This document shows, in pieces, positions 17,775 to 27,806 of a stretch of DNA of 57,577 nucleotides. Numbering within the stretch: position 1 is the first letter of the stretch; each line of letters opens with the position of its first letter. The notes beneath the pieces were generated by a model. The model saw nothing but the letters and a program-made list of their open reading frames with translations, was not told the origin of the DNA and did no database searches. Position numbers and translations under genes: made by a program. Source of the stretch: Hominenteromicrobium gallistercoris (GTDB taxonomy: Bacteria > Bacillota > Clostridia > Oscillospirales > Acutalibacteraceae); the NCBI GenBank assembly GCA_019119145.1, contig DWXR01000009.1, forward strand, positions 1 to 57,577. Reading direction: 5' to 3'.

Positions 17775-17967
17775 TGCGCTTTTTAGCGCGCTGCGCGGCA
17801 AAAGCCCGCACGGCGGCCGGTGAGGAGCGGGCCTGACGCGGCGCTGCGGGCCGGGCCGCTCCGGCGGGCAGGCGGCTTGCTGGTTTGCTCAAAAATTCGG
17901 GTGCCGTTCGGTGAAAGGTACACAAAATGTAAACTTTCTATGAACAGTTTTTTGCCTGCGTCCGGCG

Positions 17968-18009
17968 CATTTTCCGGCAAACACAAGATGTTGTGCCTGT
18001 CGGAAAATG
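17968..18009. repeat. Long hairpin in the 440-base gap before mraZ
   Basis: Outer arms 17968-17979 and 17998-18009 match at 11 of 12 positions, and inner arms 17982-17986 and 17991-17995 pair perfectly around GATG. No T-run follows on either strand. The rest of 17785-18077 is GC-rich then AT-rich with no supportable gene. The hairpin might be a small RNA element, a decayed transposon end or an operator. Confidence 0.6.
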
Positions 18010-18077
18010 AACCGTGAAATATACGGAATATTGCTGCGGAAGAATCGAACGCAGTAAACATAATTTTATATTTTGGG

Positions 18078-18106
18078 TTGATTTTGAGCTTCGGATACGG
18101 TATAAT
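18078..18106 (+). promoter_or_regulatory. dcw cluster promoter (Pmra)
   Basis: TTGATT (18078-18083), 17-bp spacer, TATAAT (18101-18106). It is the only strong promoter seen before mraZ, leaving a leader of about 100 bases. Confidence 0.85.
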
Positions 18107-18117
18107 GAACCCATTGA

Positions 18118-18142
18118 GTGGCAAACTGTGGCGCTCGGTGGC
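18118..18142 (+). promoter_or_regulatory. MraZ operator: three GTGGC repeats at exact 10-bp spacing
   Basis: GTGGC occurs at 18118, 18128 and 18138, right after the -10. MraZ proteins bind arrays of TGGG/GTGG-type repeats one helical turn apart near the start of their own operon and repress it. The position just downstream of the transcription start fits autoregulation. The binding itself is inferred. Confidence 0.75.
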
Positions 18143-18214
18143 AAAACAGGCAGGCAAGCGGCAGAAGCGGCCTGTCTGTGCAGCCGGAAGTGCCCGGAAA
18201 GGGGGAAGGGCCGT

Positions 18215-18634
18215 ATGCTGATGGGCGAATATCAGCACAATATGGACGCGAAGGGCCGGATCACGATCCCGTCGCGCTACCGCGAAGAGCTCGGCGAGAC
18301 GTTTTATGTCTCGAAGGGCCTCGACGGCTGCCTGACCCTCTATTCCGAAGAGCAGTGGCGGCTTCGCGTCGCGAAGATCAACGAGCTGCCCGACTCCCAG
18401 ACCCAGTACATCCGCCGGAACCTCTATGCGACGACGGAGCAGGTCACGCCGGACAAGCAGGGGCGGATCCTCATCAGCCCGACGCTGCGCCGGCATGCCG
18501 GCCTCGTCAAGGACGTCACCGTGATCGGCGTCGGCACGACGGCGGAAATCTGGGACAGCGAACGCTGGAACGCCTTTAACGAATCCATGTCGAGCGAGCA
18601 GCTGCTCAACGACATGAAGGCCCTCAATATCTGA
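18215..18634 (+). CDS. mraZ: Transcriptional regulator MraZ
   Basis: A 139-residue protein with two AbrB-like halves, each with the DxxGR core (DAKGRITIPSRYR near the start; DKQGRILISPTLR in the second half). MraZ forms rings, binds repeats at the dcw promoter and represses division genes. I chose ATG 18215, matching the MxMGEYQH family start after a G-rich ribosome site. First gene of the cluster, five bases before rsmH. Confidence 0.95.
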   Translation: MLMGEYQHNMDAKGRITIPSRYREELGETFYVSKGLDGCLTLYSEEQWRLRVAKINELPDSQTQYIRRNLYATTEQVTPDKQGRILISPTLRRHAGLVKDVTVIGVGTTAEIWDSERWNAFNESMSSEQLLNDMKALNI

Positions 18635-18639
18635 GTATT

Positions 18640-19590
<951 letters not shown>

Positions 19591-19631
19591 CACATTTGCG
19601 ATAGACAGCAAGGCAGAAGGAGGAAACGGGA

Positions 19632-20150
19632 ATGGCAAATTCTTCGAGCGCATACGATTTCAGCCTGTTTGAGACGCATTCCGCGGCGGTACCCGCCCCG
19701 AAGACGCCGGCAGCGCCCGCGAAAAAGAAGAAGTCGAACGTCATCCGACTGAATGAAAAGCAGCTGCGCCGCAGCCACAGGCGCAATGCGCATGCCTTTC
19801 GAACGATACTGAGCCTCGGCGTTGTTCTGGTTGTGGTCGGCGCAATCGGCGCGATCGTGTTCAGCCAGGTGCAGCTCACGGAGCTGACGGAGCAGATCAA
19901 TACGACGACGACGGCCCTCGCCGAGCAGGAGAGCATTGCGGTACAGCTCGAGATGCAGGCGGCGGAGAAGATGAATACAGACGAAATTGAAGCCTATGCG
20001 CGCGAGACGCTCGGCATGGAGAAGGCCACCGAGGGCCAGACGACCTATATCAGCCTGGCACAGGAGGATGCGGGCACGGTCGTGCAGGAAAACACCGCCC
20101 CAAACATCTTTGTACAGATCTGGGAATCGATCCTGTCGATCTTCTCATAA
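19632..20150 (+). CDS. ftsL: FtsL-like cell division protein
   Basis: A 172-residue bitopic protein. A cytosolic Pro/Ala/Lys-rich tail (1-57) precedes one membrane helix (about 60-80, LGVVLVVVGAIGAIVF). An extracellular coiled coil (TELTEQINTTTTALAEQE) follows, then the short conserved ARETLGMEKA. Its place between rsmH and the PBP gene is that of FtsL, which with DivIB and DivIC activates FtsW-FtsI. The longer acidic tail after the coil is less usual. FtsL proteins diverge strongly, so position carries much of the assignment. Confidence 0.85.
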   Translation: MANSSSAYDFSLFETHSAAVPAPKTPAAPAKKKKSNVIRLNEKQLRRSHRRNAHAFRTILSLGVVLVVVGAIGAIVFSQVQLTELTEQINTTTTALAEQESIAVQLEMQAAEKMNTDEIEAYARETLGMEKATEGQTTYISLAQEDAGTVVQENTAPNIFVQIWESILSIFS

Positions 20151-20219
20151 TGCGGCGCATTCCGGAATAGAAATGAGTTATGCGGCTCCCACTGCGGGGG
20201 GATTTTGAAGAGGAGAGTT

Positions 20220-20267
20220 GAGAGTTGATCTTAACTCTCATTTTTCGGTATACGGCATTTTTGCCGT
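20220..20267 (+). promoter_or_regulatory. Two tandem hairpins between ftsL and ftsI, possible attenuator
   Basis: The first hairpin (arms 20220-20226 and 20233-20239) is followed by ATTTTT and looks like a weak intrinsic terminator. Its left arm is itself duplicated at 20213-20219. The second (arms 20252-20257 and 20262-20267, loop TTTT) follows at once. Together they could reduce transcription from mraZ-rsmH-ftsL into the wall genes or protect the mRNA. Confidence 0.5.
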
Positions 20268-20318
20268 CTGCCTCAGAATGCAGGCCGCACCGCGGCATGG
20301 GAAAGGAAGGGACGGCGA

Positions 20319-22757
20319 ATGGCTGGATCCAACAACTCCAAAATGTGGAGAAGAACCGTTTTAATAACGAGCATATTGATTTTTCTGGGCTTCGGCATTG
20401 TGGTTTTGAACCTGATCCGCTGGCAGCTCGTGCGCGGCGAGGAGCTGAAGGCGAGCGCCGTGGACCAGAGCCTGCAGTCCACAGTCCTCACGCCGATGCG
20501 CGGCACGATCTACGACGCGACCGGCACGAAGGTTCTGGCGCAGAGCGCGAGCGTGTGGACCGTTGCGCTCGAGCCCAATTACATCGACACCGAGGCCGGC
20601 GACGACGTGAAGATCGCGACCTGCCTTTCGGAGATTCTCGGCCTCGACTACGACGACGTGCTCGAGAAGACGCACGAGCAGAGTTATTTTGTCTACGTCA
20701 AGCGCAAGGTCGAGACGGAGCTGCGCGATGAGATCAACGCGGCGATCGACGAGATGGAAATCGGCCGCGGCATCATCCTGCAGGAGGATTACAAGCGCTA
20801 CTATCCCTACGGCTCGACGGCCTCGACGGTGCTCGGCTTCACCGGCACGGACAATCAGGGCCTCGCGGGCCTCGAGACGCAGTACGACGACGTGCTTTCC
20901 GGCACGTCCGGCCGCATGGTCAGCGCGAAGAACGCGATCGGCACTGACATGCCGTTCCAGTACGACCAGTACATCGAGGCGACCGACGGCTACAACCTGA
21001 TCCTCACGATCGACGAGACCGTGCAGAGCATCGTGGAGAAGCATCTGGCCGAGGGCCTCGAAATGTGGGGCGCGCTTGAGGGTGCTACAGCCGTCGTGAT
21101 GGACGTCAACACCGGTGCGATTCTGGCGCTTTCGACCAAGGGCGACTACGACCCGAACGACCCGTTTACGATTTCAGAGGAAGCTGAGGCAGCGATTCCG
21201 GATATTGTGGAAGAAGGCGTAGCGGACGCGCTGGAAAAGGAAGAGCAGGAGCTCAACACGCTGCAGTTAGCTGTGGATTCCGCCGAGACAGAGGAGGAGC
21301 TGGCCGAAGCCAAAAAGGCGCTGGAAGCATACGATCGCATGACGAGCGAGGACATCGCCGAGCTGCGCGTGACGCTCGAGGATCAGGCATATGCCGCAGC
21401 GCAGAACAAGCAGTGGCGTAACAAAGCGGTCAGTGACACATACTATCCCGGCTCCGTTTTCAAGATGATTACCGGTTCCATGGCGTTAGAGGAGAAAATT
21501 GTAACCGAGGAAACGACATACACGTGCACAGGTAAGTGGGAATTCGGCGGTAACATCGATCCAATTCACTGCTGGTATCACGCAGGCCATGGCCTTGAAA
21601 CTTTTTCAGATGGCATCTGCAACTCCTGTAACCCGTATATGATCTGGCTCGGACAGAAGCTCGGCCGCCAGACCTTCTTCGACTACTTTGAGGCGTTTGG
21701 CTTCACCGAAACGACCGGCATTGATCTGCCCGGCGAAGCGAGCAGCCTGTATTACGATGTGGACGGCCTGAATGTCGTCGAGCTCGCGACCGAATCGTTC
21801 GGCCAGAACTTCTCGATCACGCCGATTCAAATGATTACGGCGATCTGCGCTGTGGCCAACGGCGGCTATTTGGTGCAGCCCCACGTGGTGGACCGCATCG
21901 TGGACAGCGACGGCAACGTCGTGCAAACGACGGACACAAGCTACAAGCGGCAGGTCATTTCGGAGGATGTCTCTGCCCGTATGACGGCGATCCTCCAGCG
22001 CAACGCGACGAGCGGAAGCGGTAAGAACGGCTATGTGCCCGGCTACCGCATCGCCGGCAAGACCGGTACGTCCGAGAAGGTCGCGCTGTACTGGCAGGAA
22101 AAGGCGGAGGGCAAAGACCGCGGTATGCAGTACATCGCTTCCTACGGCGGCTTCGCCCCGGCGGACGACCCGCAATATGCGCTGCTCGTCTTTTACGATG
22201 AGCCGCAGATTGGCGGTGCCTCCGGCGCTTCGCAGGCCGGCCCAATCTTCGTCGCGATCATGGAGGAGATCCTGCCGTATCTCGGCGTTGAGCCGCAGTA
22301 CACGGAGGAAGAGTATGCGAACCTCGCGGAGGAGGCGCCGAACGTCATCGGCAGCACGATTTCCGAGGCGAAGCAGATCCTCGAGGAGCAGGGCTACGGC
22401 GCCATCGTCGTCGATTACGAGGGCGACAACGAGGATGAGGCCGTCGTCTACACGCAGGTTCCGTCTCCGGGCGCGGCGATCCCGCAGGGCGGCTCGGTCG
22501 CGCTGTATGTGGAGGAGCCGAAAGAGGAGGATTACGTCGAGGTGCCGAACTTCGTCGGCTGCAGCCTGAGTGACTGCGAGTACCTCGCCTCGCTCTACGA
22601 CCTGCAGGTCGTTGTGACCGGCAACGGCGACAGCGGCGGCTACGCGCAGGGCCAGAGCGTTGCGGCGGGCACGCGCGTGCGGCGCGGCACGGTCATCACG
22701 GTGTCGTTCGTCAGTGCGGGCGGCGTCGAAACGGCGGGCGGCACGACGGAAGCGTAA
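20319..22757 (+). CDS. ftsI: Penicillin-binding transpeptidase FtsI/SpoVD-type with PASTA domains
   Basis: An 812-residue class B PBP that crosslinks septal peptidoglycan with FtsW. One N-terminal membrane helix (about 13-31) leads to a dimerisation domain and the transpeptidase. The active site is Ser379 in PGSVFK, then SCN (436-438) and KTG (581-583). Two C-terminal PASTA domains (about 670-805) resemble SpoVD and pneumococcal PBP2x. Between the YDPNDPF motif and Ser379 is an unusually long Glu-rich helical insertion (about 285-365). From about 21165 to 21640 the codon use is visibly less GC-rich than on either side, which could mean mosaic recombination around the active site. It could be the vegetative FtsI, a SpoVD, or both. 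Confidence 0.93.
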   Translation: MAGSNNSKMWRRTVLITSILIFLGFGIVVLNLIRWQLVRGEELKASAVDQSLQSTVLTPMRGTIYDATGTKVLAQSASVWTVALEPNYIDTEAGDDVKIATCLSEILGLDYDDVLEKTHEQSYFVYVKRKVETELRDEINAAIDEMEIGRGIILQEDYKRYYPYGSTASTVLGFTGTDNQGLAGLETQYDDVLSGTSGRMVSAKNAIGTDMPFQYDQYIEATDGYNLILTIDETVQSIVEKHLAEGLEMWGALEGATAVVMDVNTGAILALSTKGDYDPNDPFTISEEAEAAIPDIVEEGVADALEKEEQELNTLQLAVDSAETEEELAEAKKALEAYDRMTSEDIAELRVTLEDQAYAAAQNKQWRNKAVSDTYYPGSVFKMITGSMALEEKIVTEETTYTCTGKWEFGGNIDPIHCWYHAGHGLETFSDGICNSCNPYMIWLGQKLGRQTFFDYFEAFGFTETTGIDLPGEASSLYYDVDGLNVVELATESFGQNFSITPIQMITAICAVANGGYLVQPHVVDRIVDSDGNVVQTTDTSYKRQVISEDVSARMTAILQRNATSGSGKNGYVPGYRIAGKTGTSEKVALYWQEKAEGKDRGMQYIASYGGFAPADDPQYALLVFYDEPQIGGASGASQAGPIFVAIMEEILPYLGVEPQYTEEEYANLAEEAPNVIGSTISEAKQILEEQGYGAIVVDYEGDNEDEAVVYTQVPSPGAAIPQGGSVALYVEEPKEEDYVEVPNFVGCSLSDCEYLASLYDLQVVVTGNGDSGGYAQGQSVAAGTRVRRGTVITVSFVSAGGVETAGGTTEA

Positions 22758-22794
22758 AAAATAAGAGGGTAAACGGAAAGGATCGTTCATCATC

Positions 22795-23796
22795 ATGGAA
22801 ATCACCTTGTATTGTCTTGCGGTTGTCGCAGCAGCGCTGATCACCGGCCTGCTCGGCAGATTCATGGTTCCATTCCTGCACAAGATCAAGTTCGGCCAGA
22901 CGATTCGCGAGGTCGGCCCGAGCTGGCACAAGAATAAGCAGGGCACGCCCACAATGGGCGGCCTGATGTTCATCATCGGCGGCCTTGCGTCGGCGTTCGT
23001 CTGCATCGCGTTTCTGTGGATGCACGGCGGCGCCGAGACGCAGCTGATGCTGGTGCGCATCATTGCCGGCGCGCTGATGGCGGTCGGCTTCGGCCTCGTC
23101 GGCTTCATGGACGACTATATCAGCATCAAGAAGCACCGCAACCTCGGCCTCACCGAGATCCAGAAGCTCGTGCTCCAGTTCATCATTGCGGCGGCGTACC
23201 TCGTTTCCGTCTCGATGGCCGGCGGCACGACGGAGACGGTTCTGCCGTTCATCGGCACGGTCGACCTCGGCGTGTTCTACTACTTCATCGCGGCGGTGCT
23301 GATCGTCGGCATGGTCAACGCGGTCAACTTCACCGACGGCCTCGACGGCCTGAACAGCTCGGTCACGCTCGTCGTGTGCCTCACGTTCTCGGTCATCGCG
23401 ATGATGCTCAGCATGCGCGGGCTTTCGATCCTCGCGGCGGCGATGGTCGGCGCGCTGATCGGCTTCCTGTTCTGGAACGCGAACCCGGCCAAGGTCTTTA
23501 TGGGCGACACCGGCTCGCTGTTCCTCGGCGGCATCGTGTGCGCGCTCGCGTTCGGCATCAATATGCCGGTTCTGCTGCTGCTCGTCGGCATCATCTACAT
23601 TGTGGAGATCCTTTCCGTCGTGCTGCAGGTCAGCTACTTCAAGCTGACGCACGGCAAGCGCATCTTTAAAATGGCGCCGATCCACCACCACTTTGAAATG
23701 TGCGGCTGGAGGGAGAACAAGGTCTGCTTCGTGTTCAGCGGCGTCACGCTGATCGCCGGCATCCTTGCGGTCCTGCTGGTGCGTTTCGGCGTATAA
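22795..23796 (+). CDS. mraY: Phospho-N-acetylmuramoyl-pentapeptide transferase
   Basis: A 333-residue polytopic enzyme that makes lipid I from UDP-MurNAc-pentapeptide and undecaprenyl phosphate. About ten membrane helices; catalytic acidic motifs FMDDYISI and NFTDGLDGL, FMGDTGSL, and the IHHHFE histidines are all intact. ATG 22795 follows GGAAAGGAT. murE, murF and murD, often neighbours, are not in this cluster. Confidence 0.97.
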   Translation: MEITLYCLAVVAAALITGLLGRFMVPFLHKIKFGQTIREVGPSWHKNKQGTPTMGGLMFIIGGLASAFVCIAFLWMHGGAETQLMLVRIIAGALMAVGFGLVGFMDDYISIKKHRNLGLTEIQKLVLQFIIAAAYLVSVSMAGGTTETVLPFIGTVDLGVFYYFIAAVLIVGMVNAVNFTDGLDGLNSSVTLVVCLTFSVIAMMLSMRGLSILAAAMVGALIGFLFWNANPAKVFMGDTGSLFLGGIVCALAFGINMPVLLLLVGIIYIVEILSVVLQVSYFKLTHGKRIFKMAPIHHHFEMCGWRENKVCFVFSGVTLIAGILAVLLVRFGV

Positions 23797-23893
23797 AAGC
23801 GTAAAATCCGGTTTTCGGACCATACTAGTATAAATTGTGCACAGCCTGCCGGGCGGCAGGCGGGAAATCTGAGAAAAAGGAGTGGTTGCCGAT

Positions 23894-25159
23894 ATGGCGC
23901 ATACGAGAAGATCCACGGCCCGCGGGCTGGAACGTGTGCCGCGCAGCGCGCCGGTGCGCGTTCCGGACGACGAGGCTGCCTCCGCGGCGGTGCGGAGGGT
24001 GCGGCGGCGCGAGCGCATCCGCTACAAAATTTTCACGCTCGGCCTCGGCCTTGACATGCCCATGCTGTTCCTCATTCTGGTGCTGCTCTCGCTCGGGCTT
24101 GTCATGCTGTTTTCCGCAAGCTACGCCTACGCGTACTACTATTACGGCAACAGCTACTATTTTGTGCTGCGCCAGGGCATGTTCGCGCTTCTGGGCGTCG
24201 CGGCCATGATGCTGATTTCCACCTTCGACTACCACCACCTGCATAAATTCAATATCCTGATTTTCGGCATCTCGGTCGTGCTGCTCGTCATGGTGCTTGC
24301 GTTCCGGGATACCTCGATTGCGCCGGTCCGAAACGGCGCGAACCGGTGGATCAACATCGCCGGTCTGGAGTTCCAGCCCTCGGAGATCGCGAAATTCGCG
24401 CTGATCCTGATGTTTGCGCACTTCATCGCGCTGTACGGCCAGAAAATGAATACGTTCCGCTACGGCTTTCTGCCGTTTGCCGGCATTCTGGCGATCATCG
24501 CCGGGCTTGTCTTTCTGGAAAGCCACGTTTCGGCCACGCTGATCATCTGCCTGATCGCGGCGCTGATGATGTTCATCGGCGGCACGAAGCTGCGGTATTT
24601 CATCGTCATCGGCGTCATCGGCGGCGTTGCGCTGGCCTGCGTGCTGCTGTTCTCCGACAGCTTCGCCTATGCGATGGAACGCATATACGGCTGGCTGGAC
24701 CCGTTCAACCCGCCGGAGGACGTCGATACCTGGCAGACCGTCCAGTCGCTGTACGCGATCGGCTCGGGCCAGTTGCTCGGCGTCGGCATCGGGCAGTCGC
24801 GGCAGAAGTACCTGTACCTGCCGGAGCCGCAGAACGACTTCATCTTTGCGGTCATCTGCGAGGAGCTCGGCTTCATCGGCGCGCTGCTCGTCATCATCCT
24901 GTTCGCGCTGTTCATCTGGCGCGGCGTCTACATCTCCCTGCACGCGCGCGACCGCTTCGGCATGATGCTCGGGCTCGGCATCACGTTCCAGTTCGGCATC
25001 CAGGCGGTCTTCAACATCTGCGTCGTCACGAACACGTTCCCGAATACCGGCATCAGCCTGCCGTTCTTCAGCTACGGCGGCACGGCGCTCGTGATGCTCC
25101 TGTGCGAAATGGGCGTGCTGCTCTCAATCTCACGCCATTCGAATATTGAAAAAACGTAG
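23894..25159 (+). CDS. ftsW: Peptidoglycan glycosyltransferase FtsW (SEDS family)
   Basis: A 421-residue SEDS polymerase with a charged cytosolic N-terminus (1-50) and about ten membrane helices. Key motifs are RNGANRWI, FQPSEIAKFA, PEPQNDFIFAVICEELGF and GISLPFFSYGGT. It polymerises lipid II with the PBP encoded just upstream. I chose ATG 23894, with AAAGGAG upstream; a GTG at 23882 overlaps that site. RodA is possible, but the dcw position favours FtsW. Confidence 0.93.
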   Translation: MAHTRRSTARGLERVPRSAPVRVPDDEAASAAVRRVRRRERIRYKIFTLGLGLDMPMLFLILVLLSLGLVMLFSASYAYAYYYYGNSYYFVLRQGMFALLGVAAMMLISTFDYHHLHKFNILIFGISVVLLVMVLAFRDTSIAPVRNGANRWINIAGLEFQPSEIAKFALILMFAHFIALYGQKMNTFRYGFLPFAGILAIIAGLVFLESHVSATLIICLIAALMMFIGGTKLRYFIVIGVIGGVALACVLLFSDSFAYAMERIYGWLDPFNPPEDVDTWQTVQSLYAIGSGQLLGVGIGQSRQKYLYLPEPQNDFIFAVICEELGFIGALLVIILFALFIWRGVYISLHARDRFGMMLGLGITFQFGIQAVFNICVVTNTFPNTGISLPFFSYGGTALVMLLCEMGVLLSISRHSNIEKT

Positions 25160-25217
25160 CGGTCCGGCCTTTCCGTGCGGACGGCTGCAATCACAATCTG
25201 AATAAGGGGTTATCGTT

Positions 25218-26333
25218 ATGCGAGTATTATTTGCGGGCGGCGGCACGGCCGGCCACATCAATCCGGCGCTGGCCGCGGCGGGTTACCTGCGGGAGAAGGA
25301 GCCGGACGCGCACATCCTGTACGTCGGCAACAAGGGCGGCATGGAGGAGCGCCTCGTTCCCGCGGCGGGCTTCAAGTTCCGCACAATCCGGATCTCCGGC
25401 TTCCAGCGCAAGCTGTCGCTCAAGAACATCAAGCGCAATGCGCAGACGGTCGTCCGCGTCTTTTCCGCCTCGGCGGAGGCGAAGAAGATCATCAAGGAGT
25501 TTCAGCCGGACATCTGCGTCGGCACCGGCGGCTATGTGAGCGGCCCGGTGATCCGCGCGGCGCAGAAGCTCGGCATCCCGACCGTCATCCACGAGCAGAA
25601 CGCCTACCCGGGCGTCACGACGAAGATGCTCGCGAAGCACGCCGACTGCGTGATGCTCGCCGTGGAGGACGCGAAGAAGTACCTCGAGCGCACGGACAAC
25701 TGCGTGTTCACCGGCAACCCGGTGCGCACCTCGGTGCTGAAGGCGGAGCGCGCGGCTTCCCGCAAGGCGCTCGGCCTGGACGAGCGGCCGCTTGTCCTCT
25801 CCTTCGGCGGCAGCCTCGGCGCGGCGGCGATCAACCGCGCGGCGGCCTACATGCTCGGCGAGAGCGCAAAGGAGAAGAAGTACCAGCACATCCACGGCTA
25901 CGGCCAGCACGACGAGAAGTTTCTCGACGAGGCCCATGCGGCGGGCGTCCGCGAAGAGGAAAACCCGCAGATCCGCATGCTCGAGTACATCCACAATATG
26001 CCCGAGTGCCTCGCGGCGGCGGACCTCGTCATCGGCCGCGCCGGGGCGATCACGCTGACGGAGATCGAGGCCACGGGCAAGTGCTCGATCCTGATCCCGT
26101 CGCCGAACGTGGCGGAGAACCACCAGTTCCACAACGCGATGGCGCTCGTCAACCGCGACGCCGCCGTTTTGATCGAGGAGAAGGACCTGACCGGCGAAAA
26201 GCTCTGGGAGACGGTCAACGAGATCCTCTCGAAGCCCGGCCGCGCCGAGGAGATCGGCCGCAACGCCAGGGCGATGGCGGTGCTCGACGCGAACGAGCGC
26301 ATTTACCGGATCATCAAGGCGAAGGCGAAGTAA
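25218..26333 (+). CDS. murG: UDP-GlcNAc:lipid I GlcNAc transferase MurG
   Basis: A 371-residue GT28 enzyme that makes lipid II at the inner membrane face. The N-terminal GGGTAGHINPAL loop, GGYVSGPV, IHEQNAYPG and the C-domain GGSLGA and GRAGAITLTEI motifs are intact. Sits between ftsW and murA. Confidence 0.97.
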   Translation: MRVLFAGGGTAGHINPALAAAGYLREKEPDAHILYVGNKGGMEERLVPAAGFKFRTIRISGFQRKLSLKNIKRNAQTVVRVFSASAEAKKIIKEFQPDICVGTGGYVSGPVIRAAQKLGIPTVIHEQNAYPGVTTKMLAKHADCVMLAVEDAKKYLERTDNCVFTGNPVRTSVLKAERAASRKALGLDERPLVLSFGGSLGAAAINRAAAYMLGESAKEKKYQHIHGYGQHDEKFLDEAHAAGVREEENPQIRMLEYIHNMPECLAAADLVIGRAGAITLTEIEATGKCSILIPSPNVAENHQFHNAMALVNRDAAVLIEEKDLTGEKLWETVNEILSKPGRAEEIGRNARAMAVLDANERIYRIIKAKAK

Positions 26334-26415
26334 GCCGGCGCGTGGATTCGATTTGAACCCATCGGGACGAAAACGCATACTATGAGTGTATCTTAAACTG
26401 CTGCGAGGTGTGCGT

Positions 26416-27726
26416 ATGGCGTCCATCAATGTTTGCATAGAACGGCCCGGCGCGGAGCGCTTCCGCGACCGGCCGGAAACGATTCTGGCGCGCGGCGGCC
26501 GCCCCCTGCGGGGCGAGCTCCGCGTGCAGGGGGCCAAGAACAGCACGCTGCCGCTTCTGGCGGCGGCGGTTGCCTGCCGGGGGGAGACGGTGCTGCACAA
26601 CTGCCCGGAGCTCTCCGACGTCGGCGTTTCGGTGCGCATTCTGCGGCGGCTCGGCTGCCGCTGCGTGCGGCGGGGGAAGACGCTCGCCGTCTGCGCGGAC
26701 GGCATGTCCCGGTGCGATATTCCGCACAGCCTGATGCGCGAGATGCGCTCGTCGATCGTGTTTCTCGGCGCGATTCTGGCCCGCGCGGGCGAGGCGAGCC
26801 TTTCGTTTCCCGGCGGCTGCGAGCTCGGCCCGCGGCCGATCGACCTGCACCTGCTGGCGCTCGAAAAGCTCGGCGTGGAGATCCGCGAGGAGCACGGCTG
26901 CCTGCTGTGCCGGGCGCCGAAGGGCATTCAGGGCGGCTTTATCTCGCTGGCGTTTCCGAGTGTCGGCGCGACCGAAAACCTGTTGCTTGCCGCCGCCACG
27001 GGGCACGGCACGACGGTCATCGCGAACGCGGCGCGGGAGCCGGAGATCGTCGATCTGGCCCAGTACCTCAACCAGTGCGGCGCGCGCATCTACGGCGCGG
27101 GCGAAAGCTGCGTGATCGTGGAGGGCGTGTCCGCGCTTTCGGGCAGCGAATACACGGTCATGCCGGACCGCATCGTCGCGGCCACCTACATGGCGGCGGC
27201 CGCCGTCACGGGCGGCACGGTCCTGCTGAAAAAGGTAAACGGCAGCCATCTGCTGCCGGTGCTCTCCGCGTTTGAGGAGGCGGGCTGTCGCGTGATGCAG
27301 TCCGGCGACGAGCTTCTGATCCGCGCGCCGGAACGATTGAAGCCCGTGCGCCACGTGCGCACGATGCCGTACCCGGGCTTCCCGACGGACGCGCAGGCGC
27401 CGGTCATGACCATGGCGGCGCTCGGCGACGGCACGAGCATCTTCGTGGAAAACATTTTCGAGAGCCGCTACAAGCATGCGGGCGAGCTGAACCGGCTCGG
27501 CGCAAAGATCAAGGTGGAGGGCAAGGTCGCCGTCATCGAGGGCGTGCCCGCGCTTTCCGGCGCGCCGGTCACGGCGCAGGATCTGCGCGGCGGGGCGGCG
27601 CTTGTCGCGGCGGGCCTTGCGGCGCAGGGCGAAACGCAGATCATGCACCCCGAATACATCGACCGCGGCTACGAGCGCTTTGAGGAGAACCTGCGGCGCC
27701 TCGGCGCGGAAATCTACAGAATATGA
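26416..27726 (+). CDS. murA: UDP-N-acetylglucosamine 1-carboxyvinyltransferase
   Basis: A 436-residue EPSP-synthase-fold enzyme that transfers enolpyruvate to UDP-GlcNAc, the first committed wall step. The fosfomycin-target cysteine is Cys135 in PGGCELG, equivalent to Cys115 of E. coli. GAKNS and the GFPTDAQAP loop are present. About 25 residues precede the usual GGRPLRGELRVQGAKN start; ATG 26416 with GAGGTG upstream supports this longer N-terminus. A second MurA elsewhere is common in Firmicutes. Confidence 0.93.
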   Translation: MASINVCIERPGAERFRDRPETILARGGRPLRGELRVQGAKNSTLPLLAAAVACRGETVLHNCPELSDVGVSVRILRRLGCRCVRRGKTLAVCADGMSRCDIPHSLMREMRSSIVFLGAILARAGEASLSFPGGCELGPRPIDLHLLALEKLGVEIREEHGCLLCRAPKGIQGGFISLAFPSVGATENLLLAAATGHGTTVIANAAREPEIVDLAQYLNQCGARIYGAGESCVIVEGVSALSGSEYTVMPDRIVAATYMAAAAVTGGTVLLKKVNGSHLLPVLSAFEEAGCRVMQSGDELLIRAPERLKPVRHVRTMPYPGFPTDAQAPVMTMAALGDGTSIFVENIFESRYKHAGELNRLGAKIKVEGKVAVIEGVPALSGAPVTAQDLRGGAALVAAGLAAQGETQIMHPEYIDRGYERFEENLRRLGAEIYRI

Positions 27727-27806
27727 GCGGCGGGCGCAGTTGATGCGTCGGCCCAAAAACGGAAGCGGTGTACAGCACGGCCCGAAGAAAGGAGGAAACC
27801 GTAAAA

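Noticed and set aside
26345..26375. A GGTTCAAATC-like T-arm sequence (minus strand)
   Set aside because: No cloverleaf, anticodon arm or acceptor stem around it; not a tRNA.
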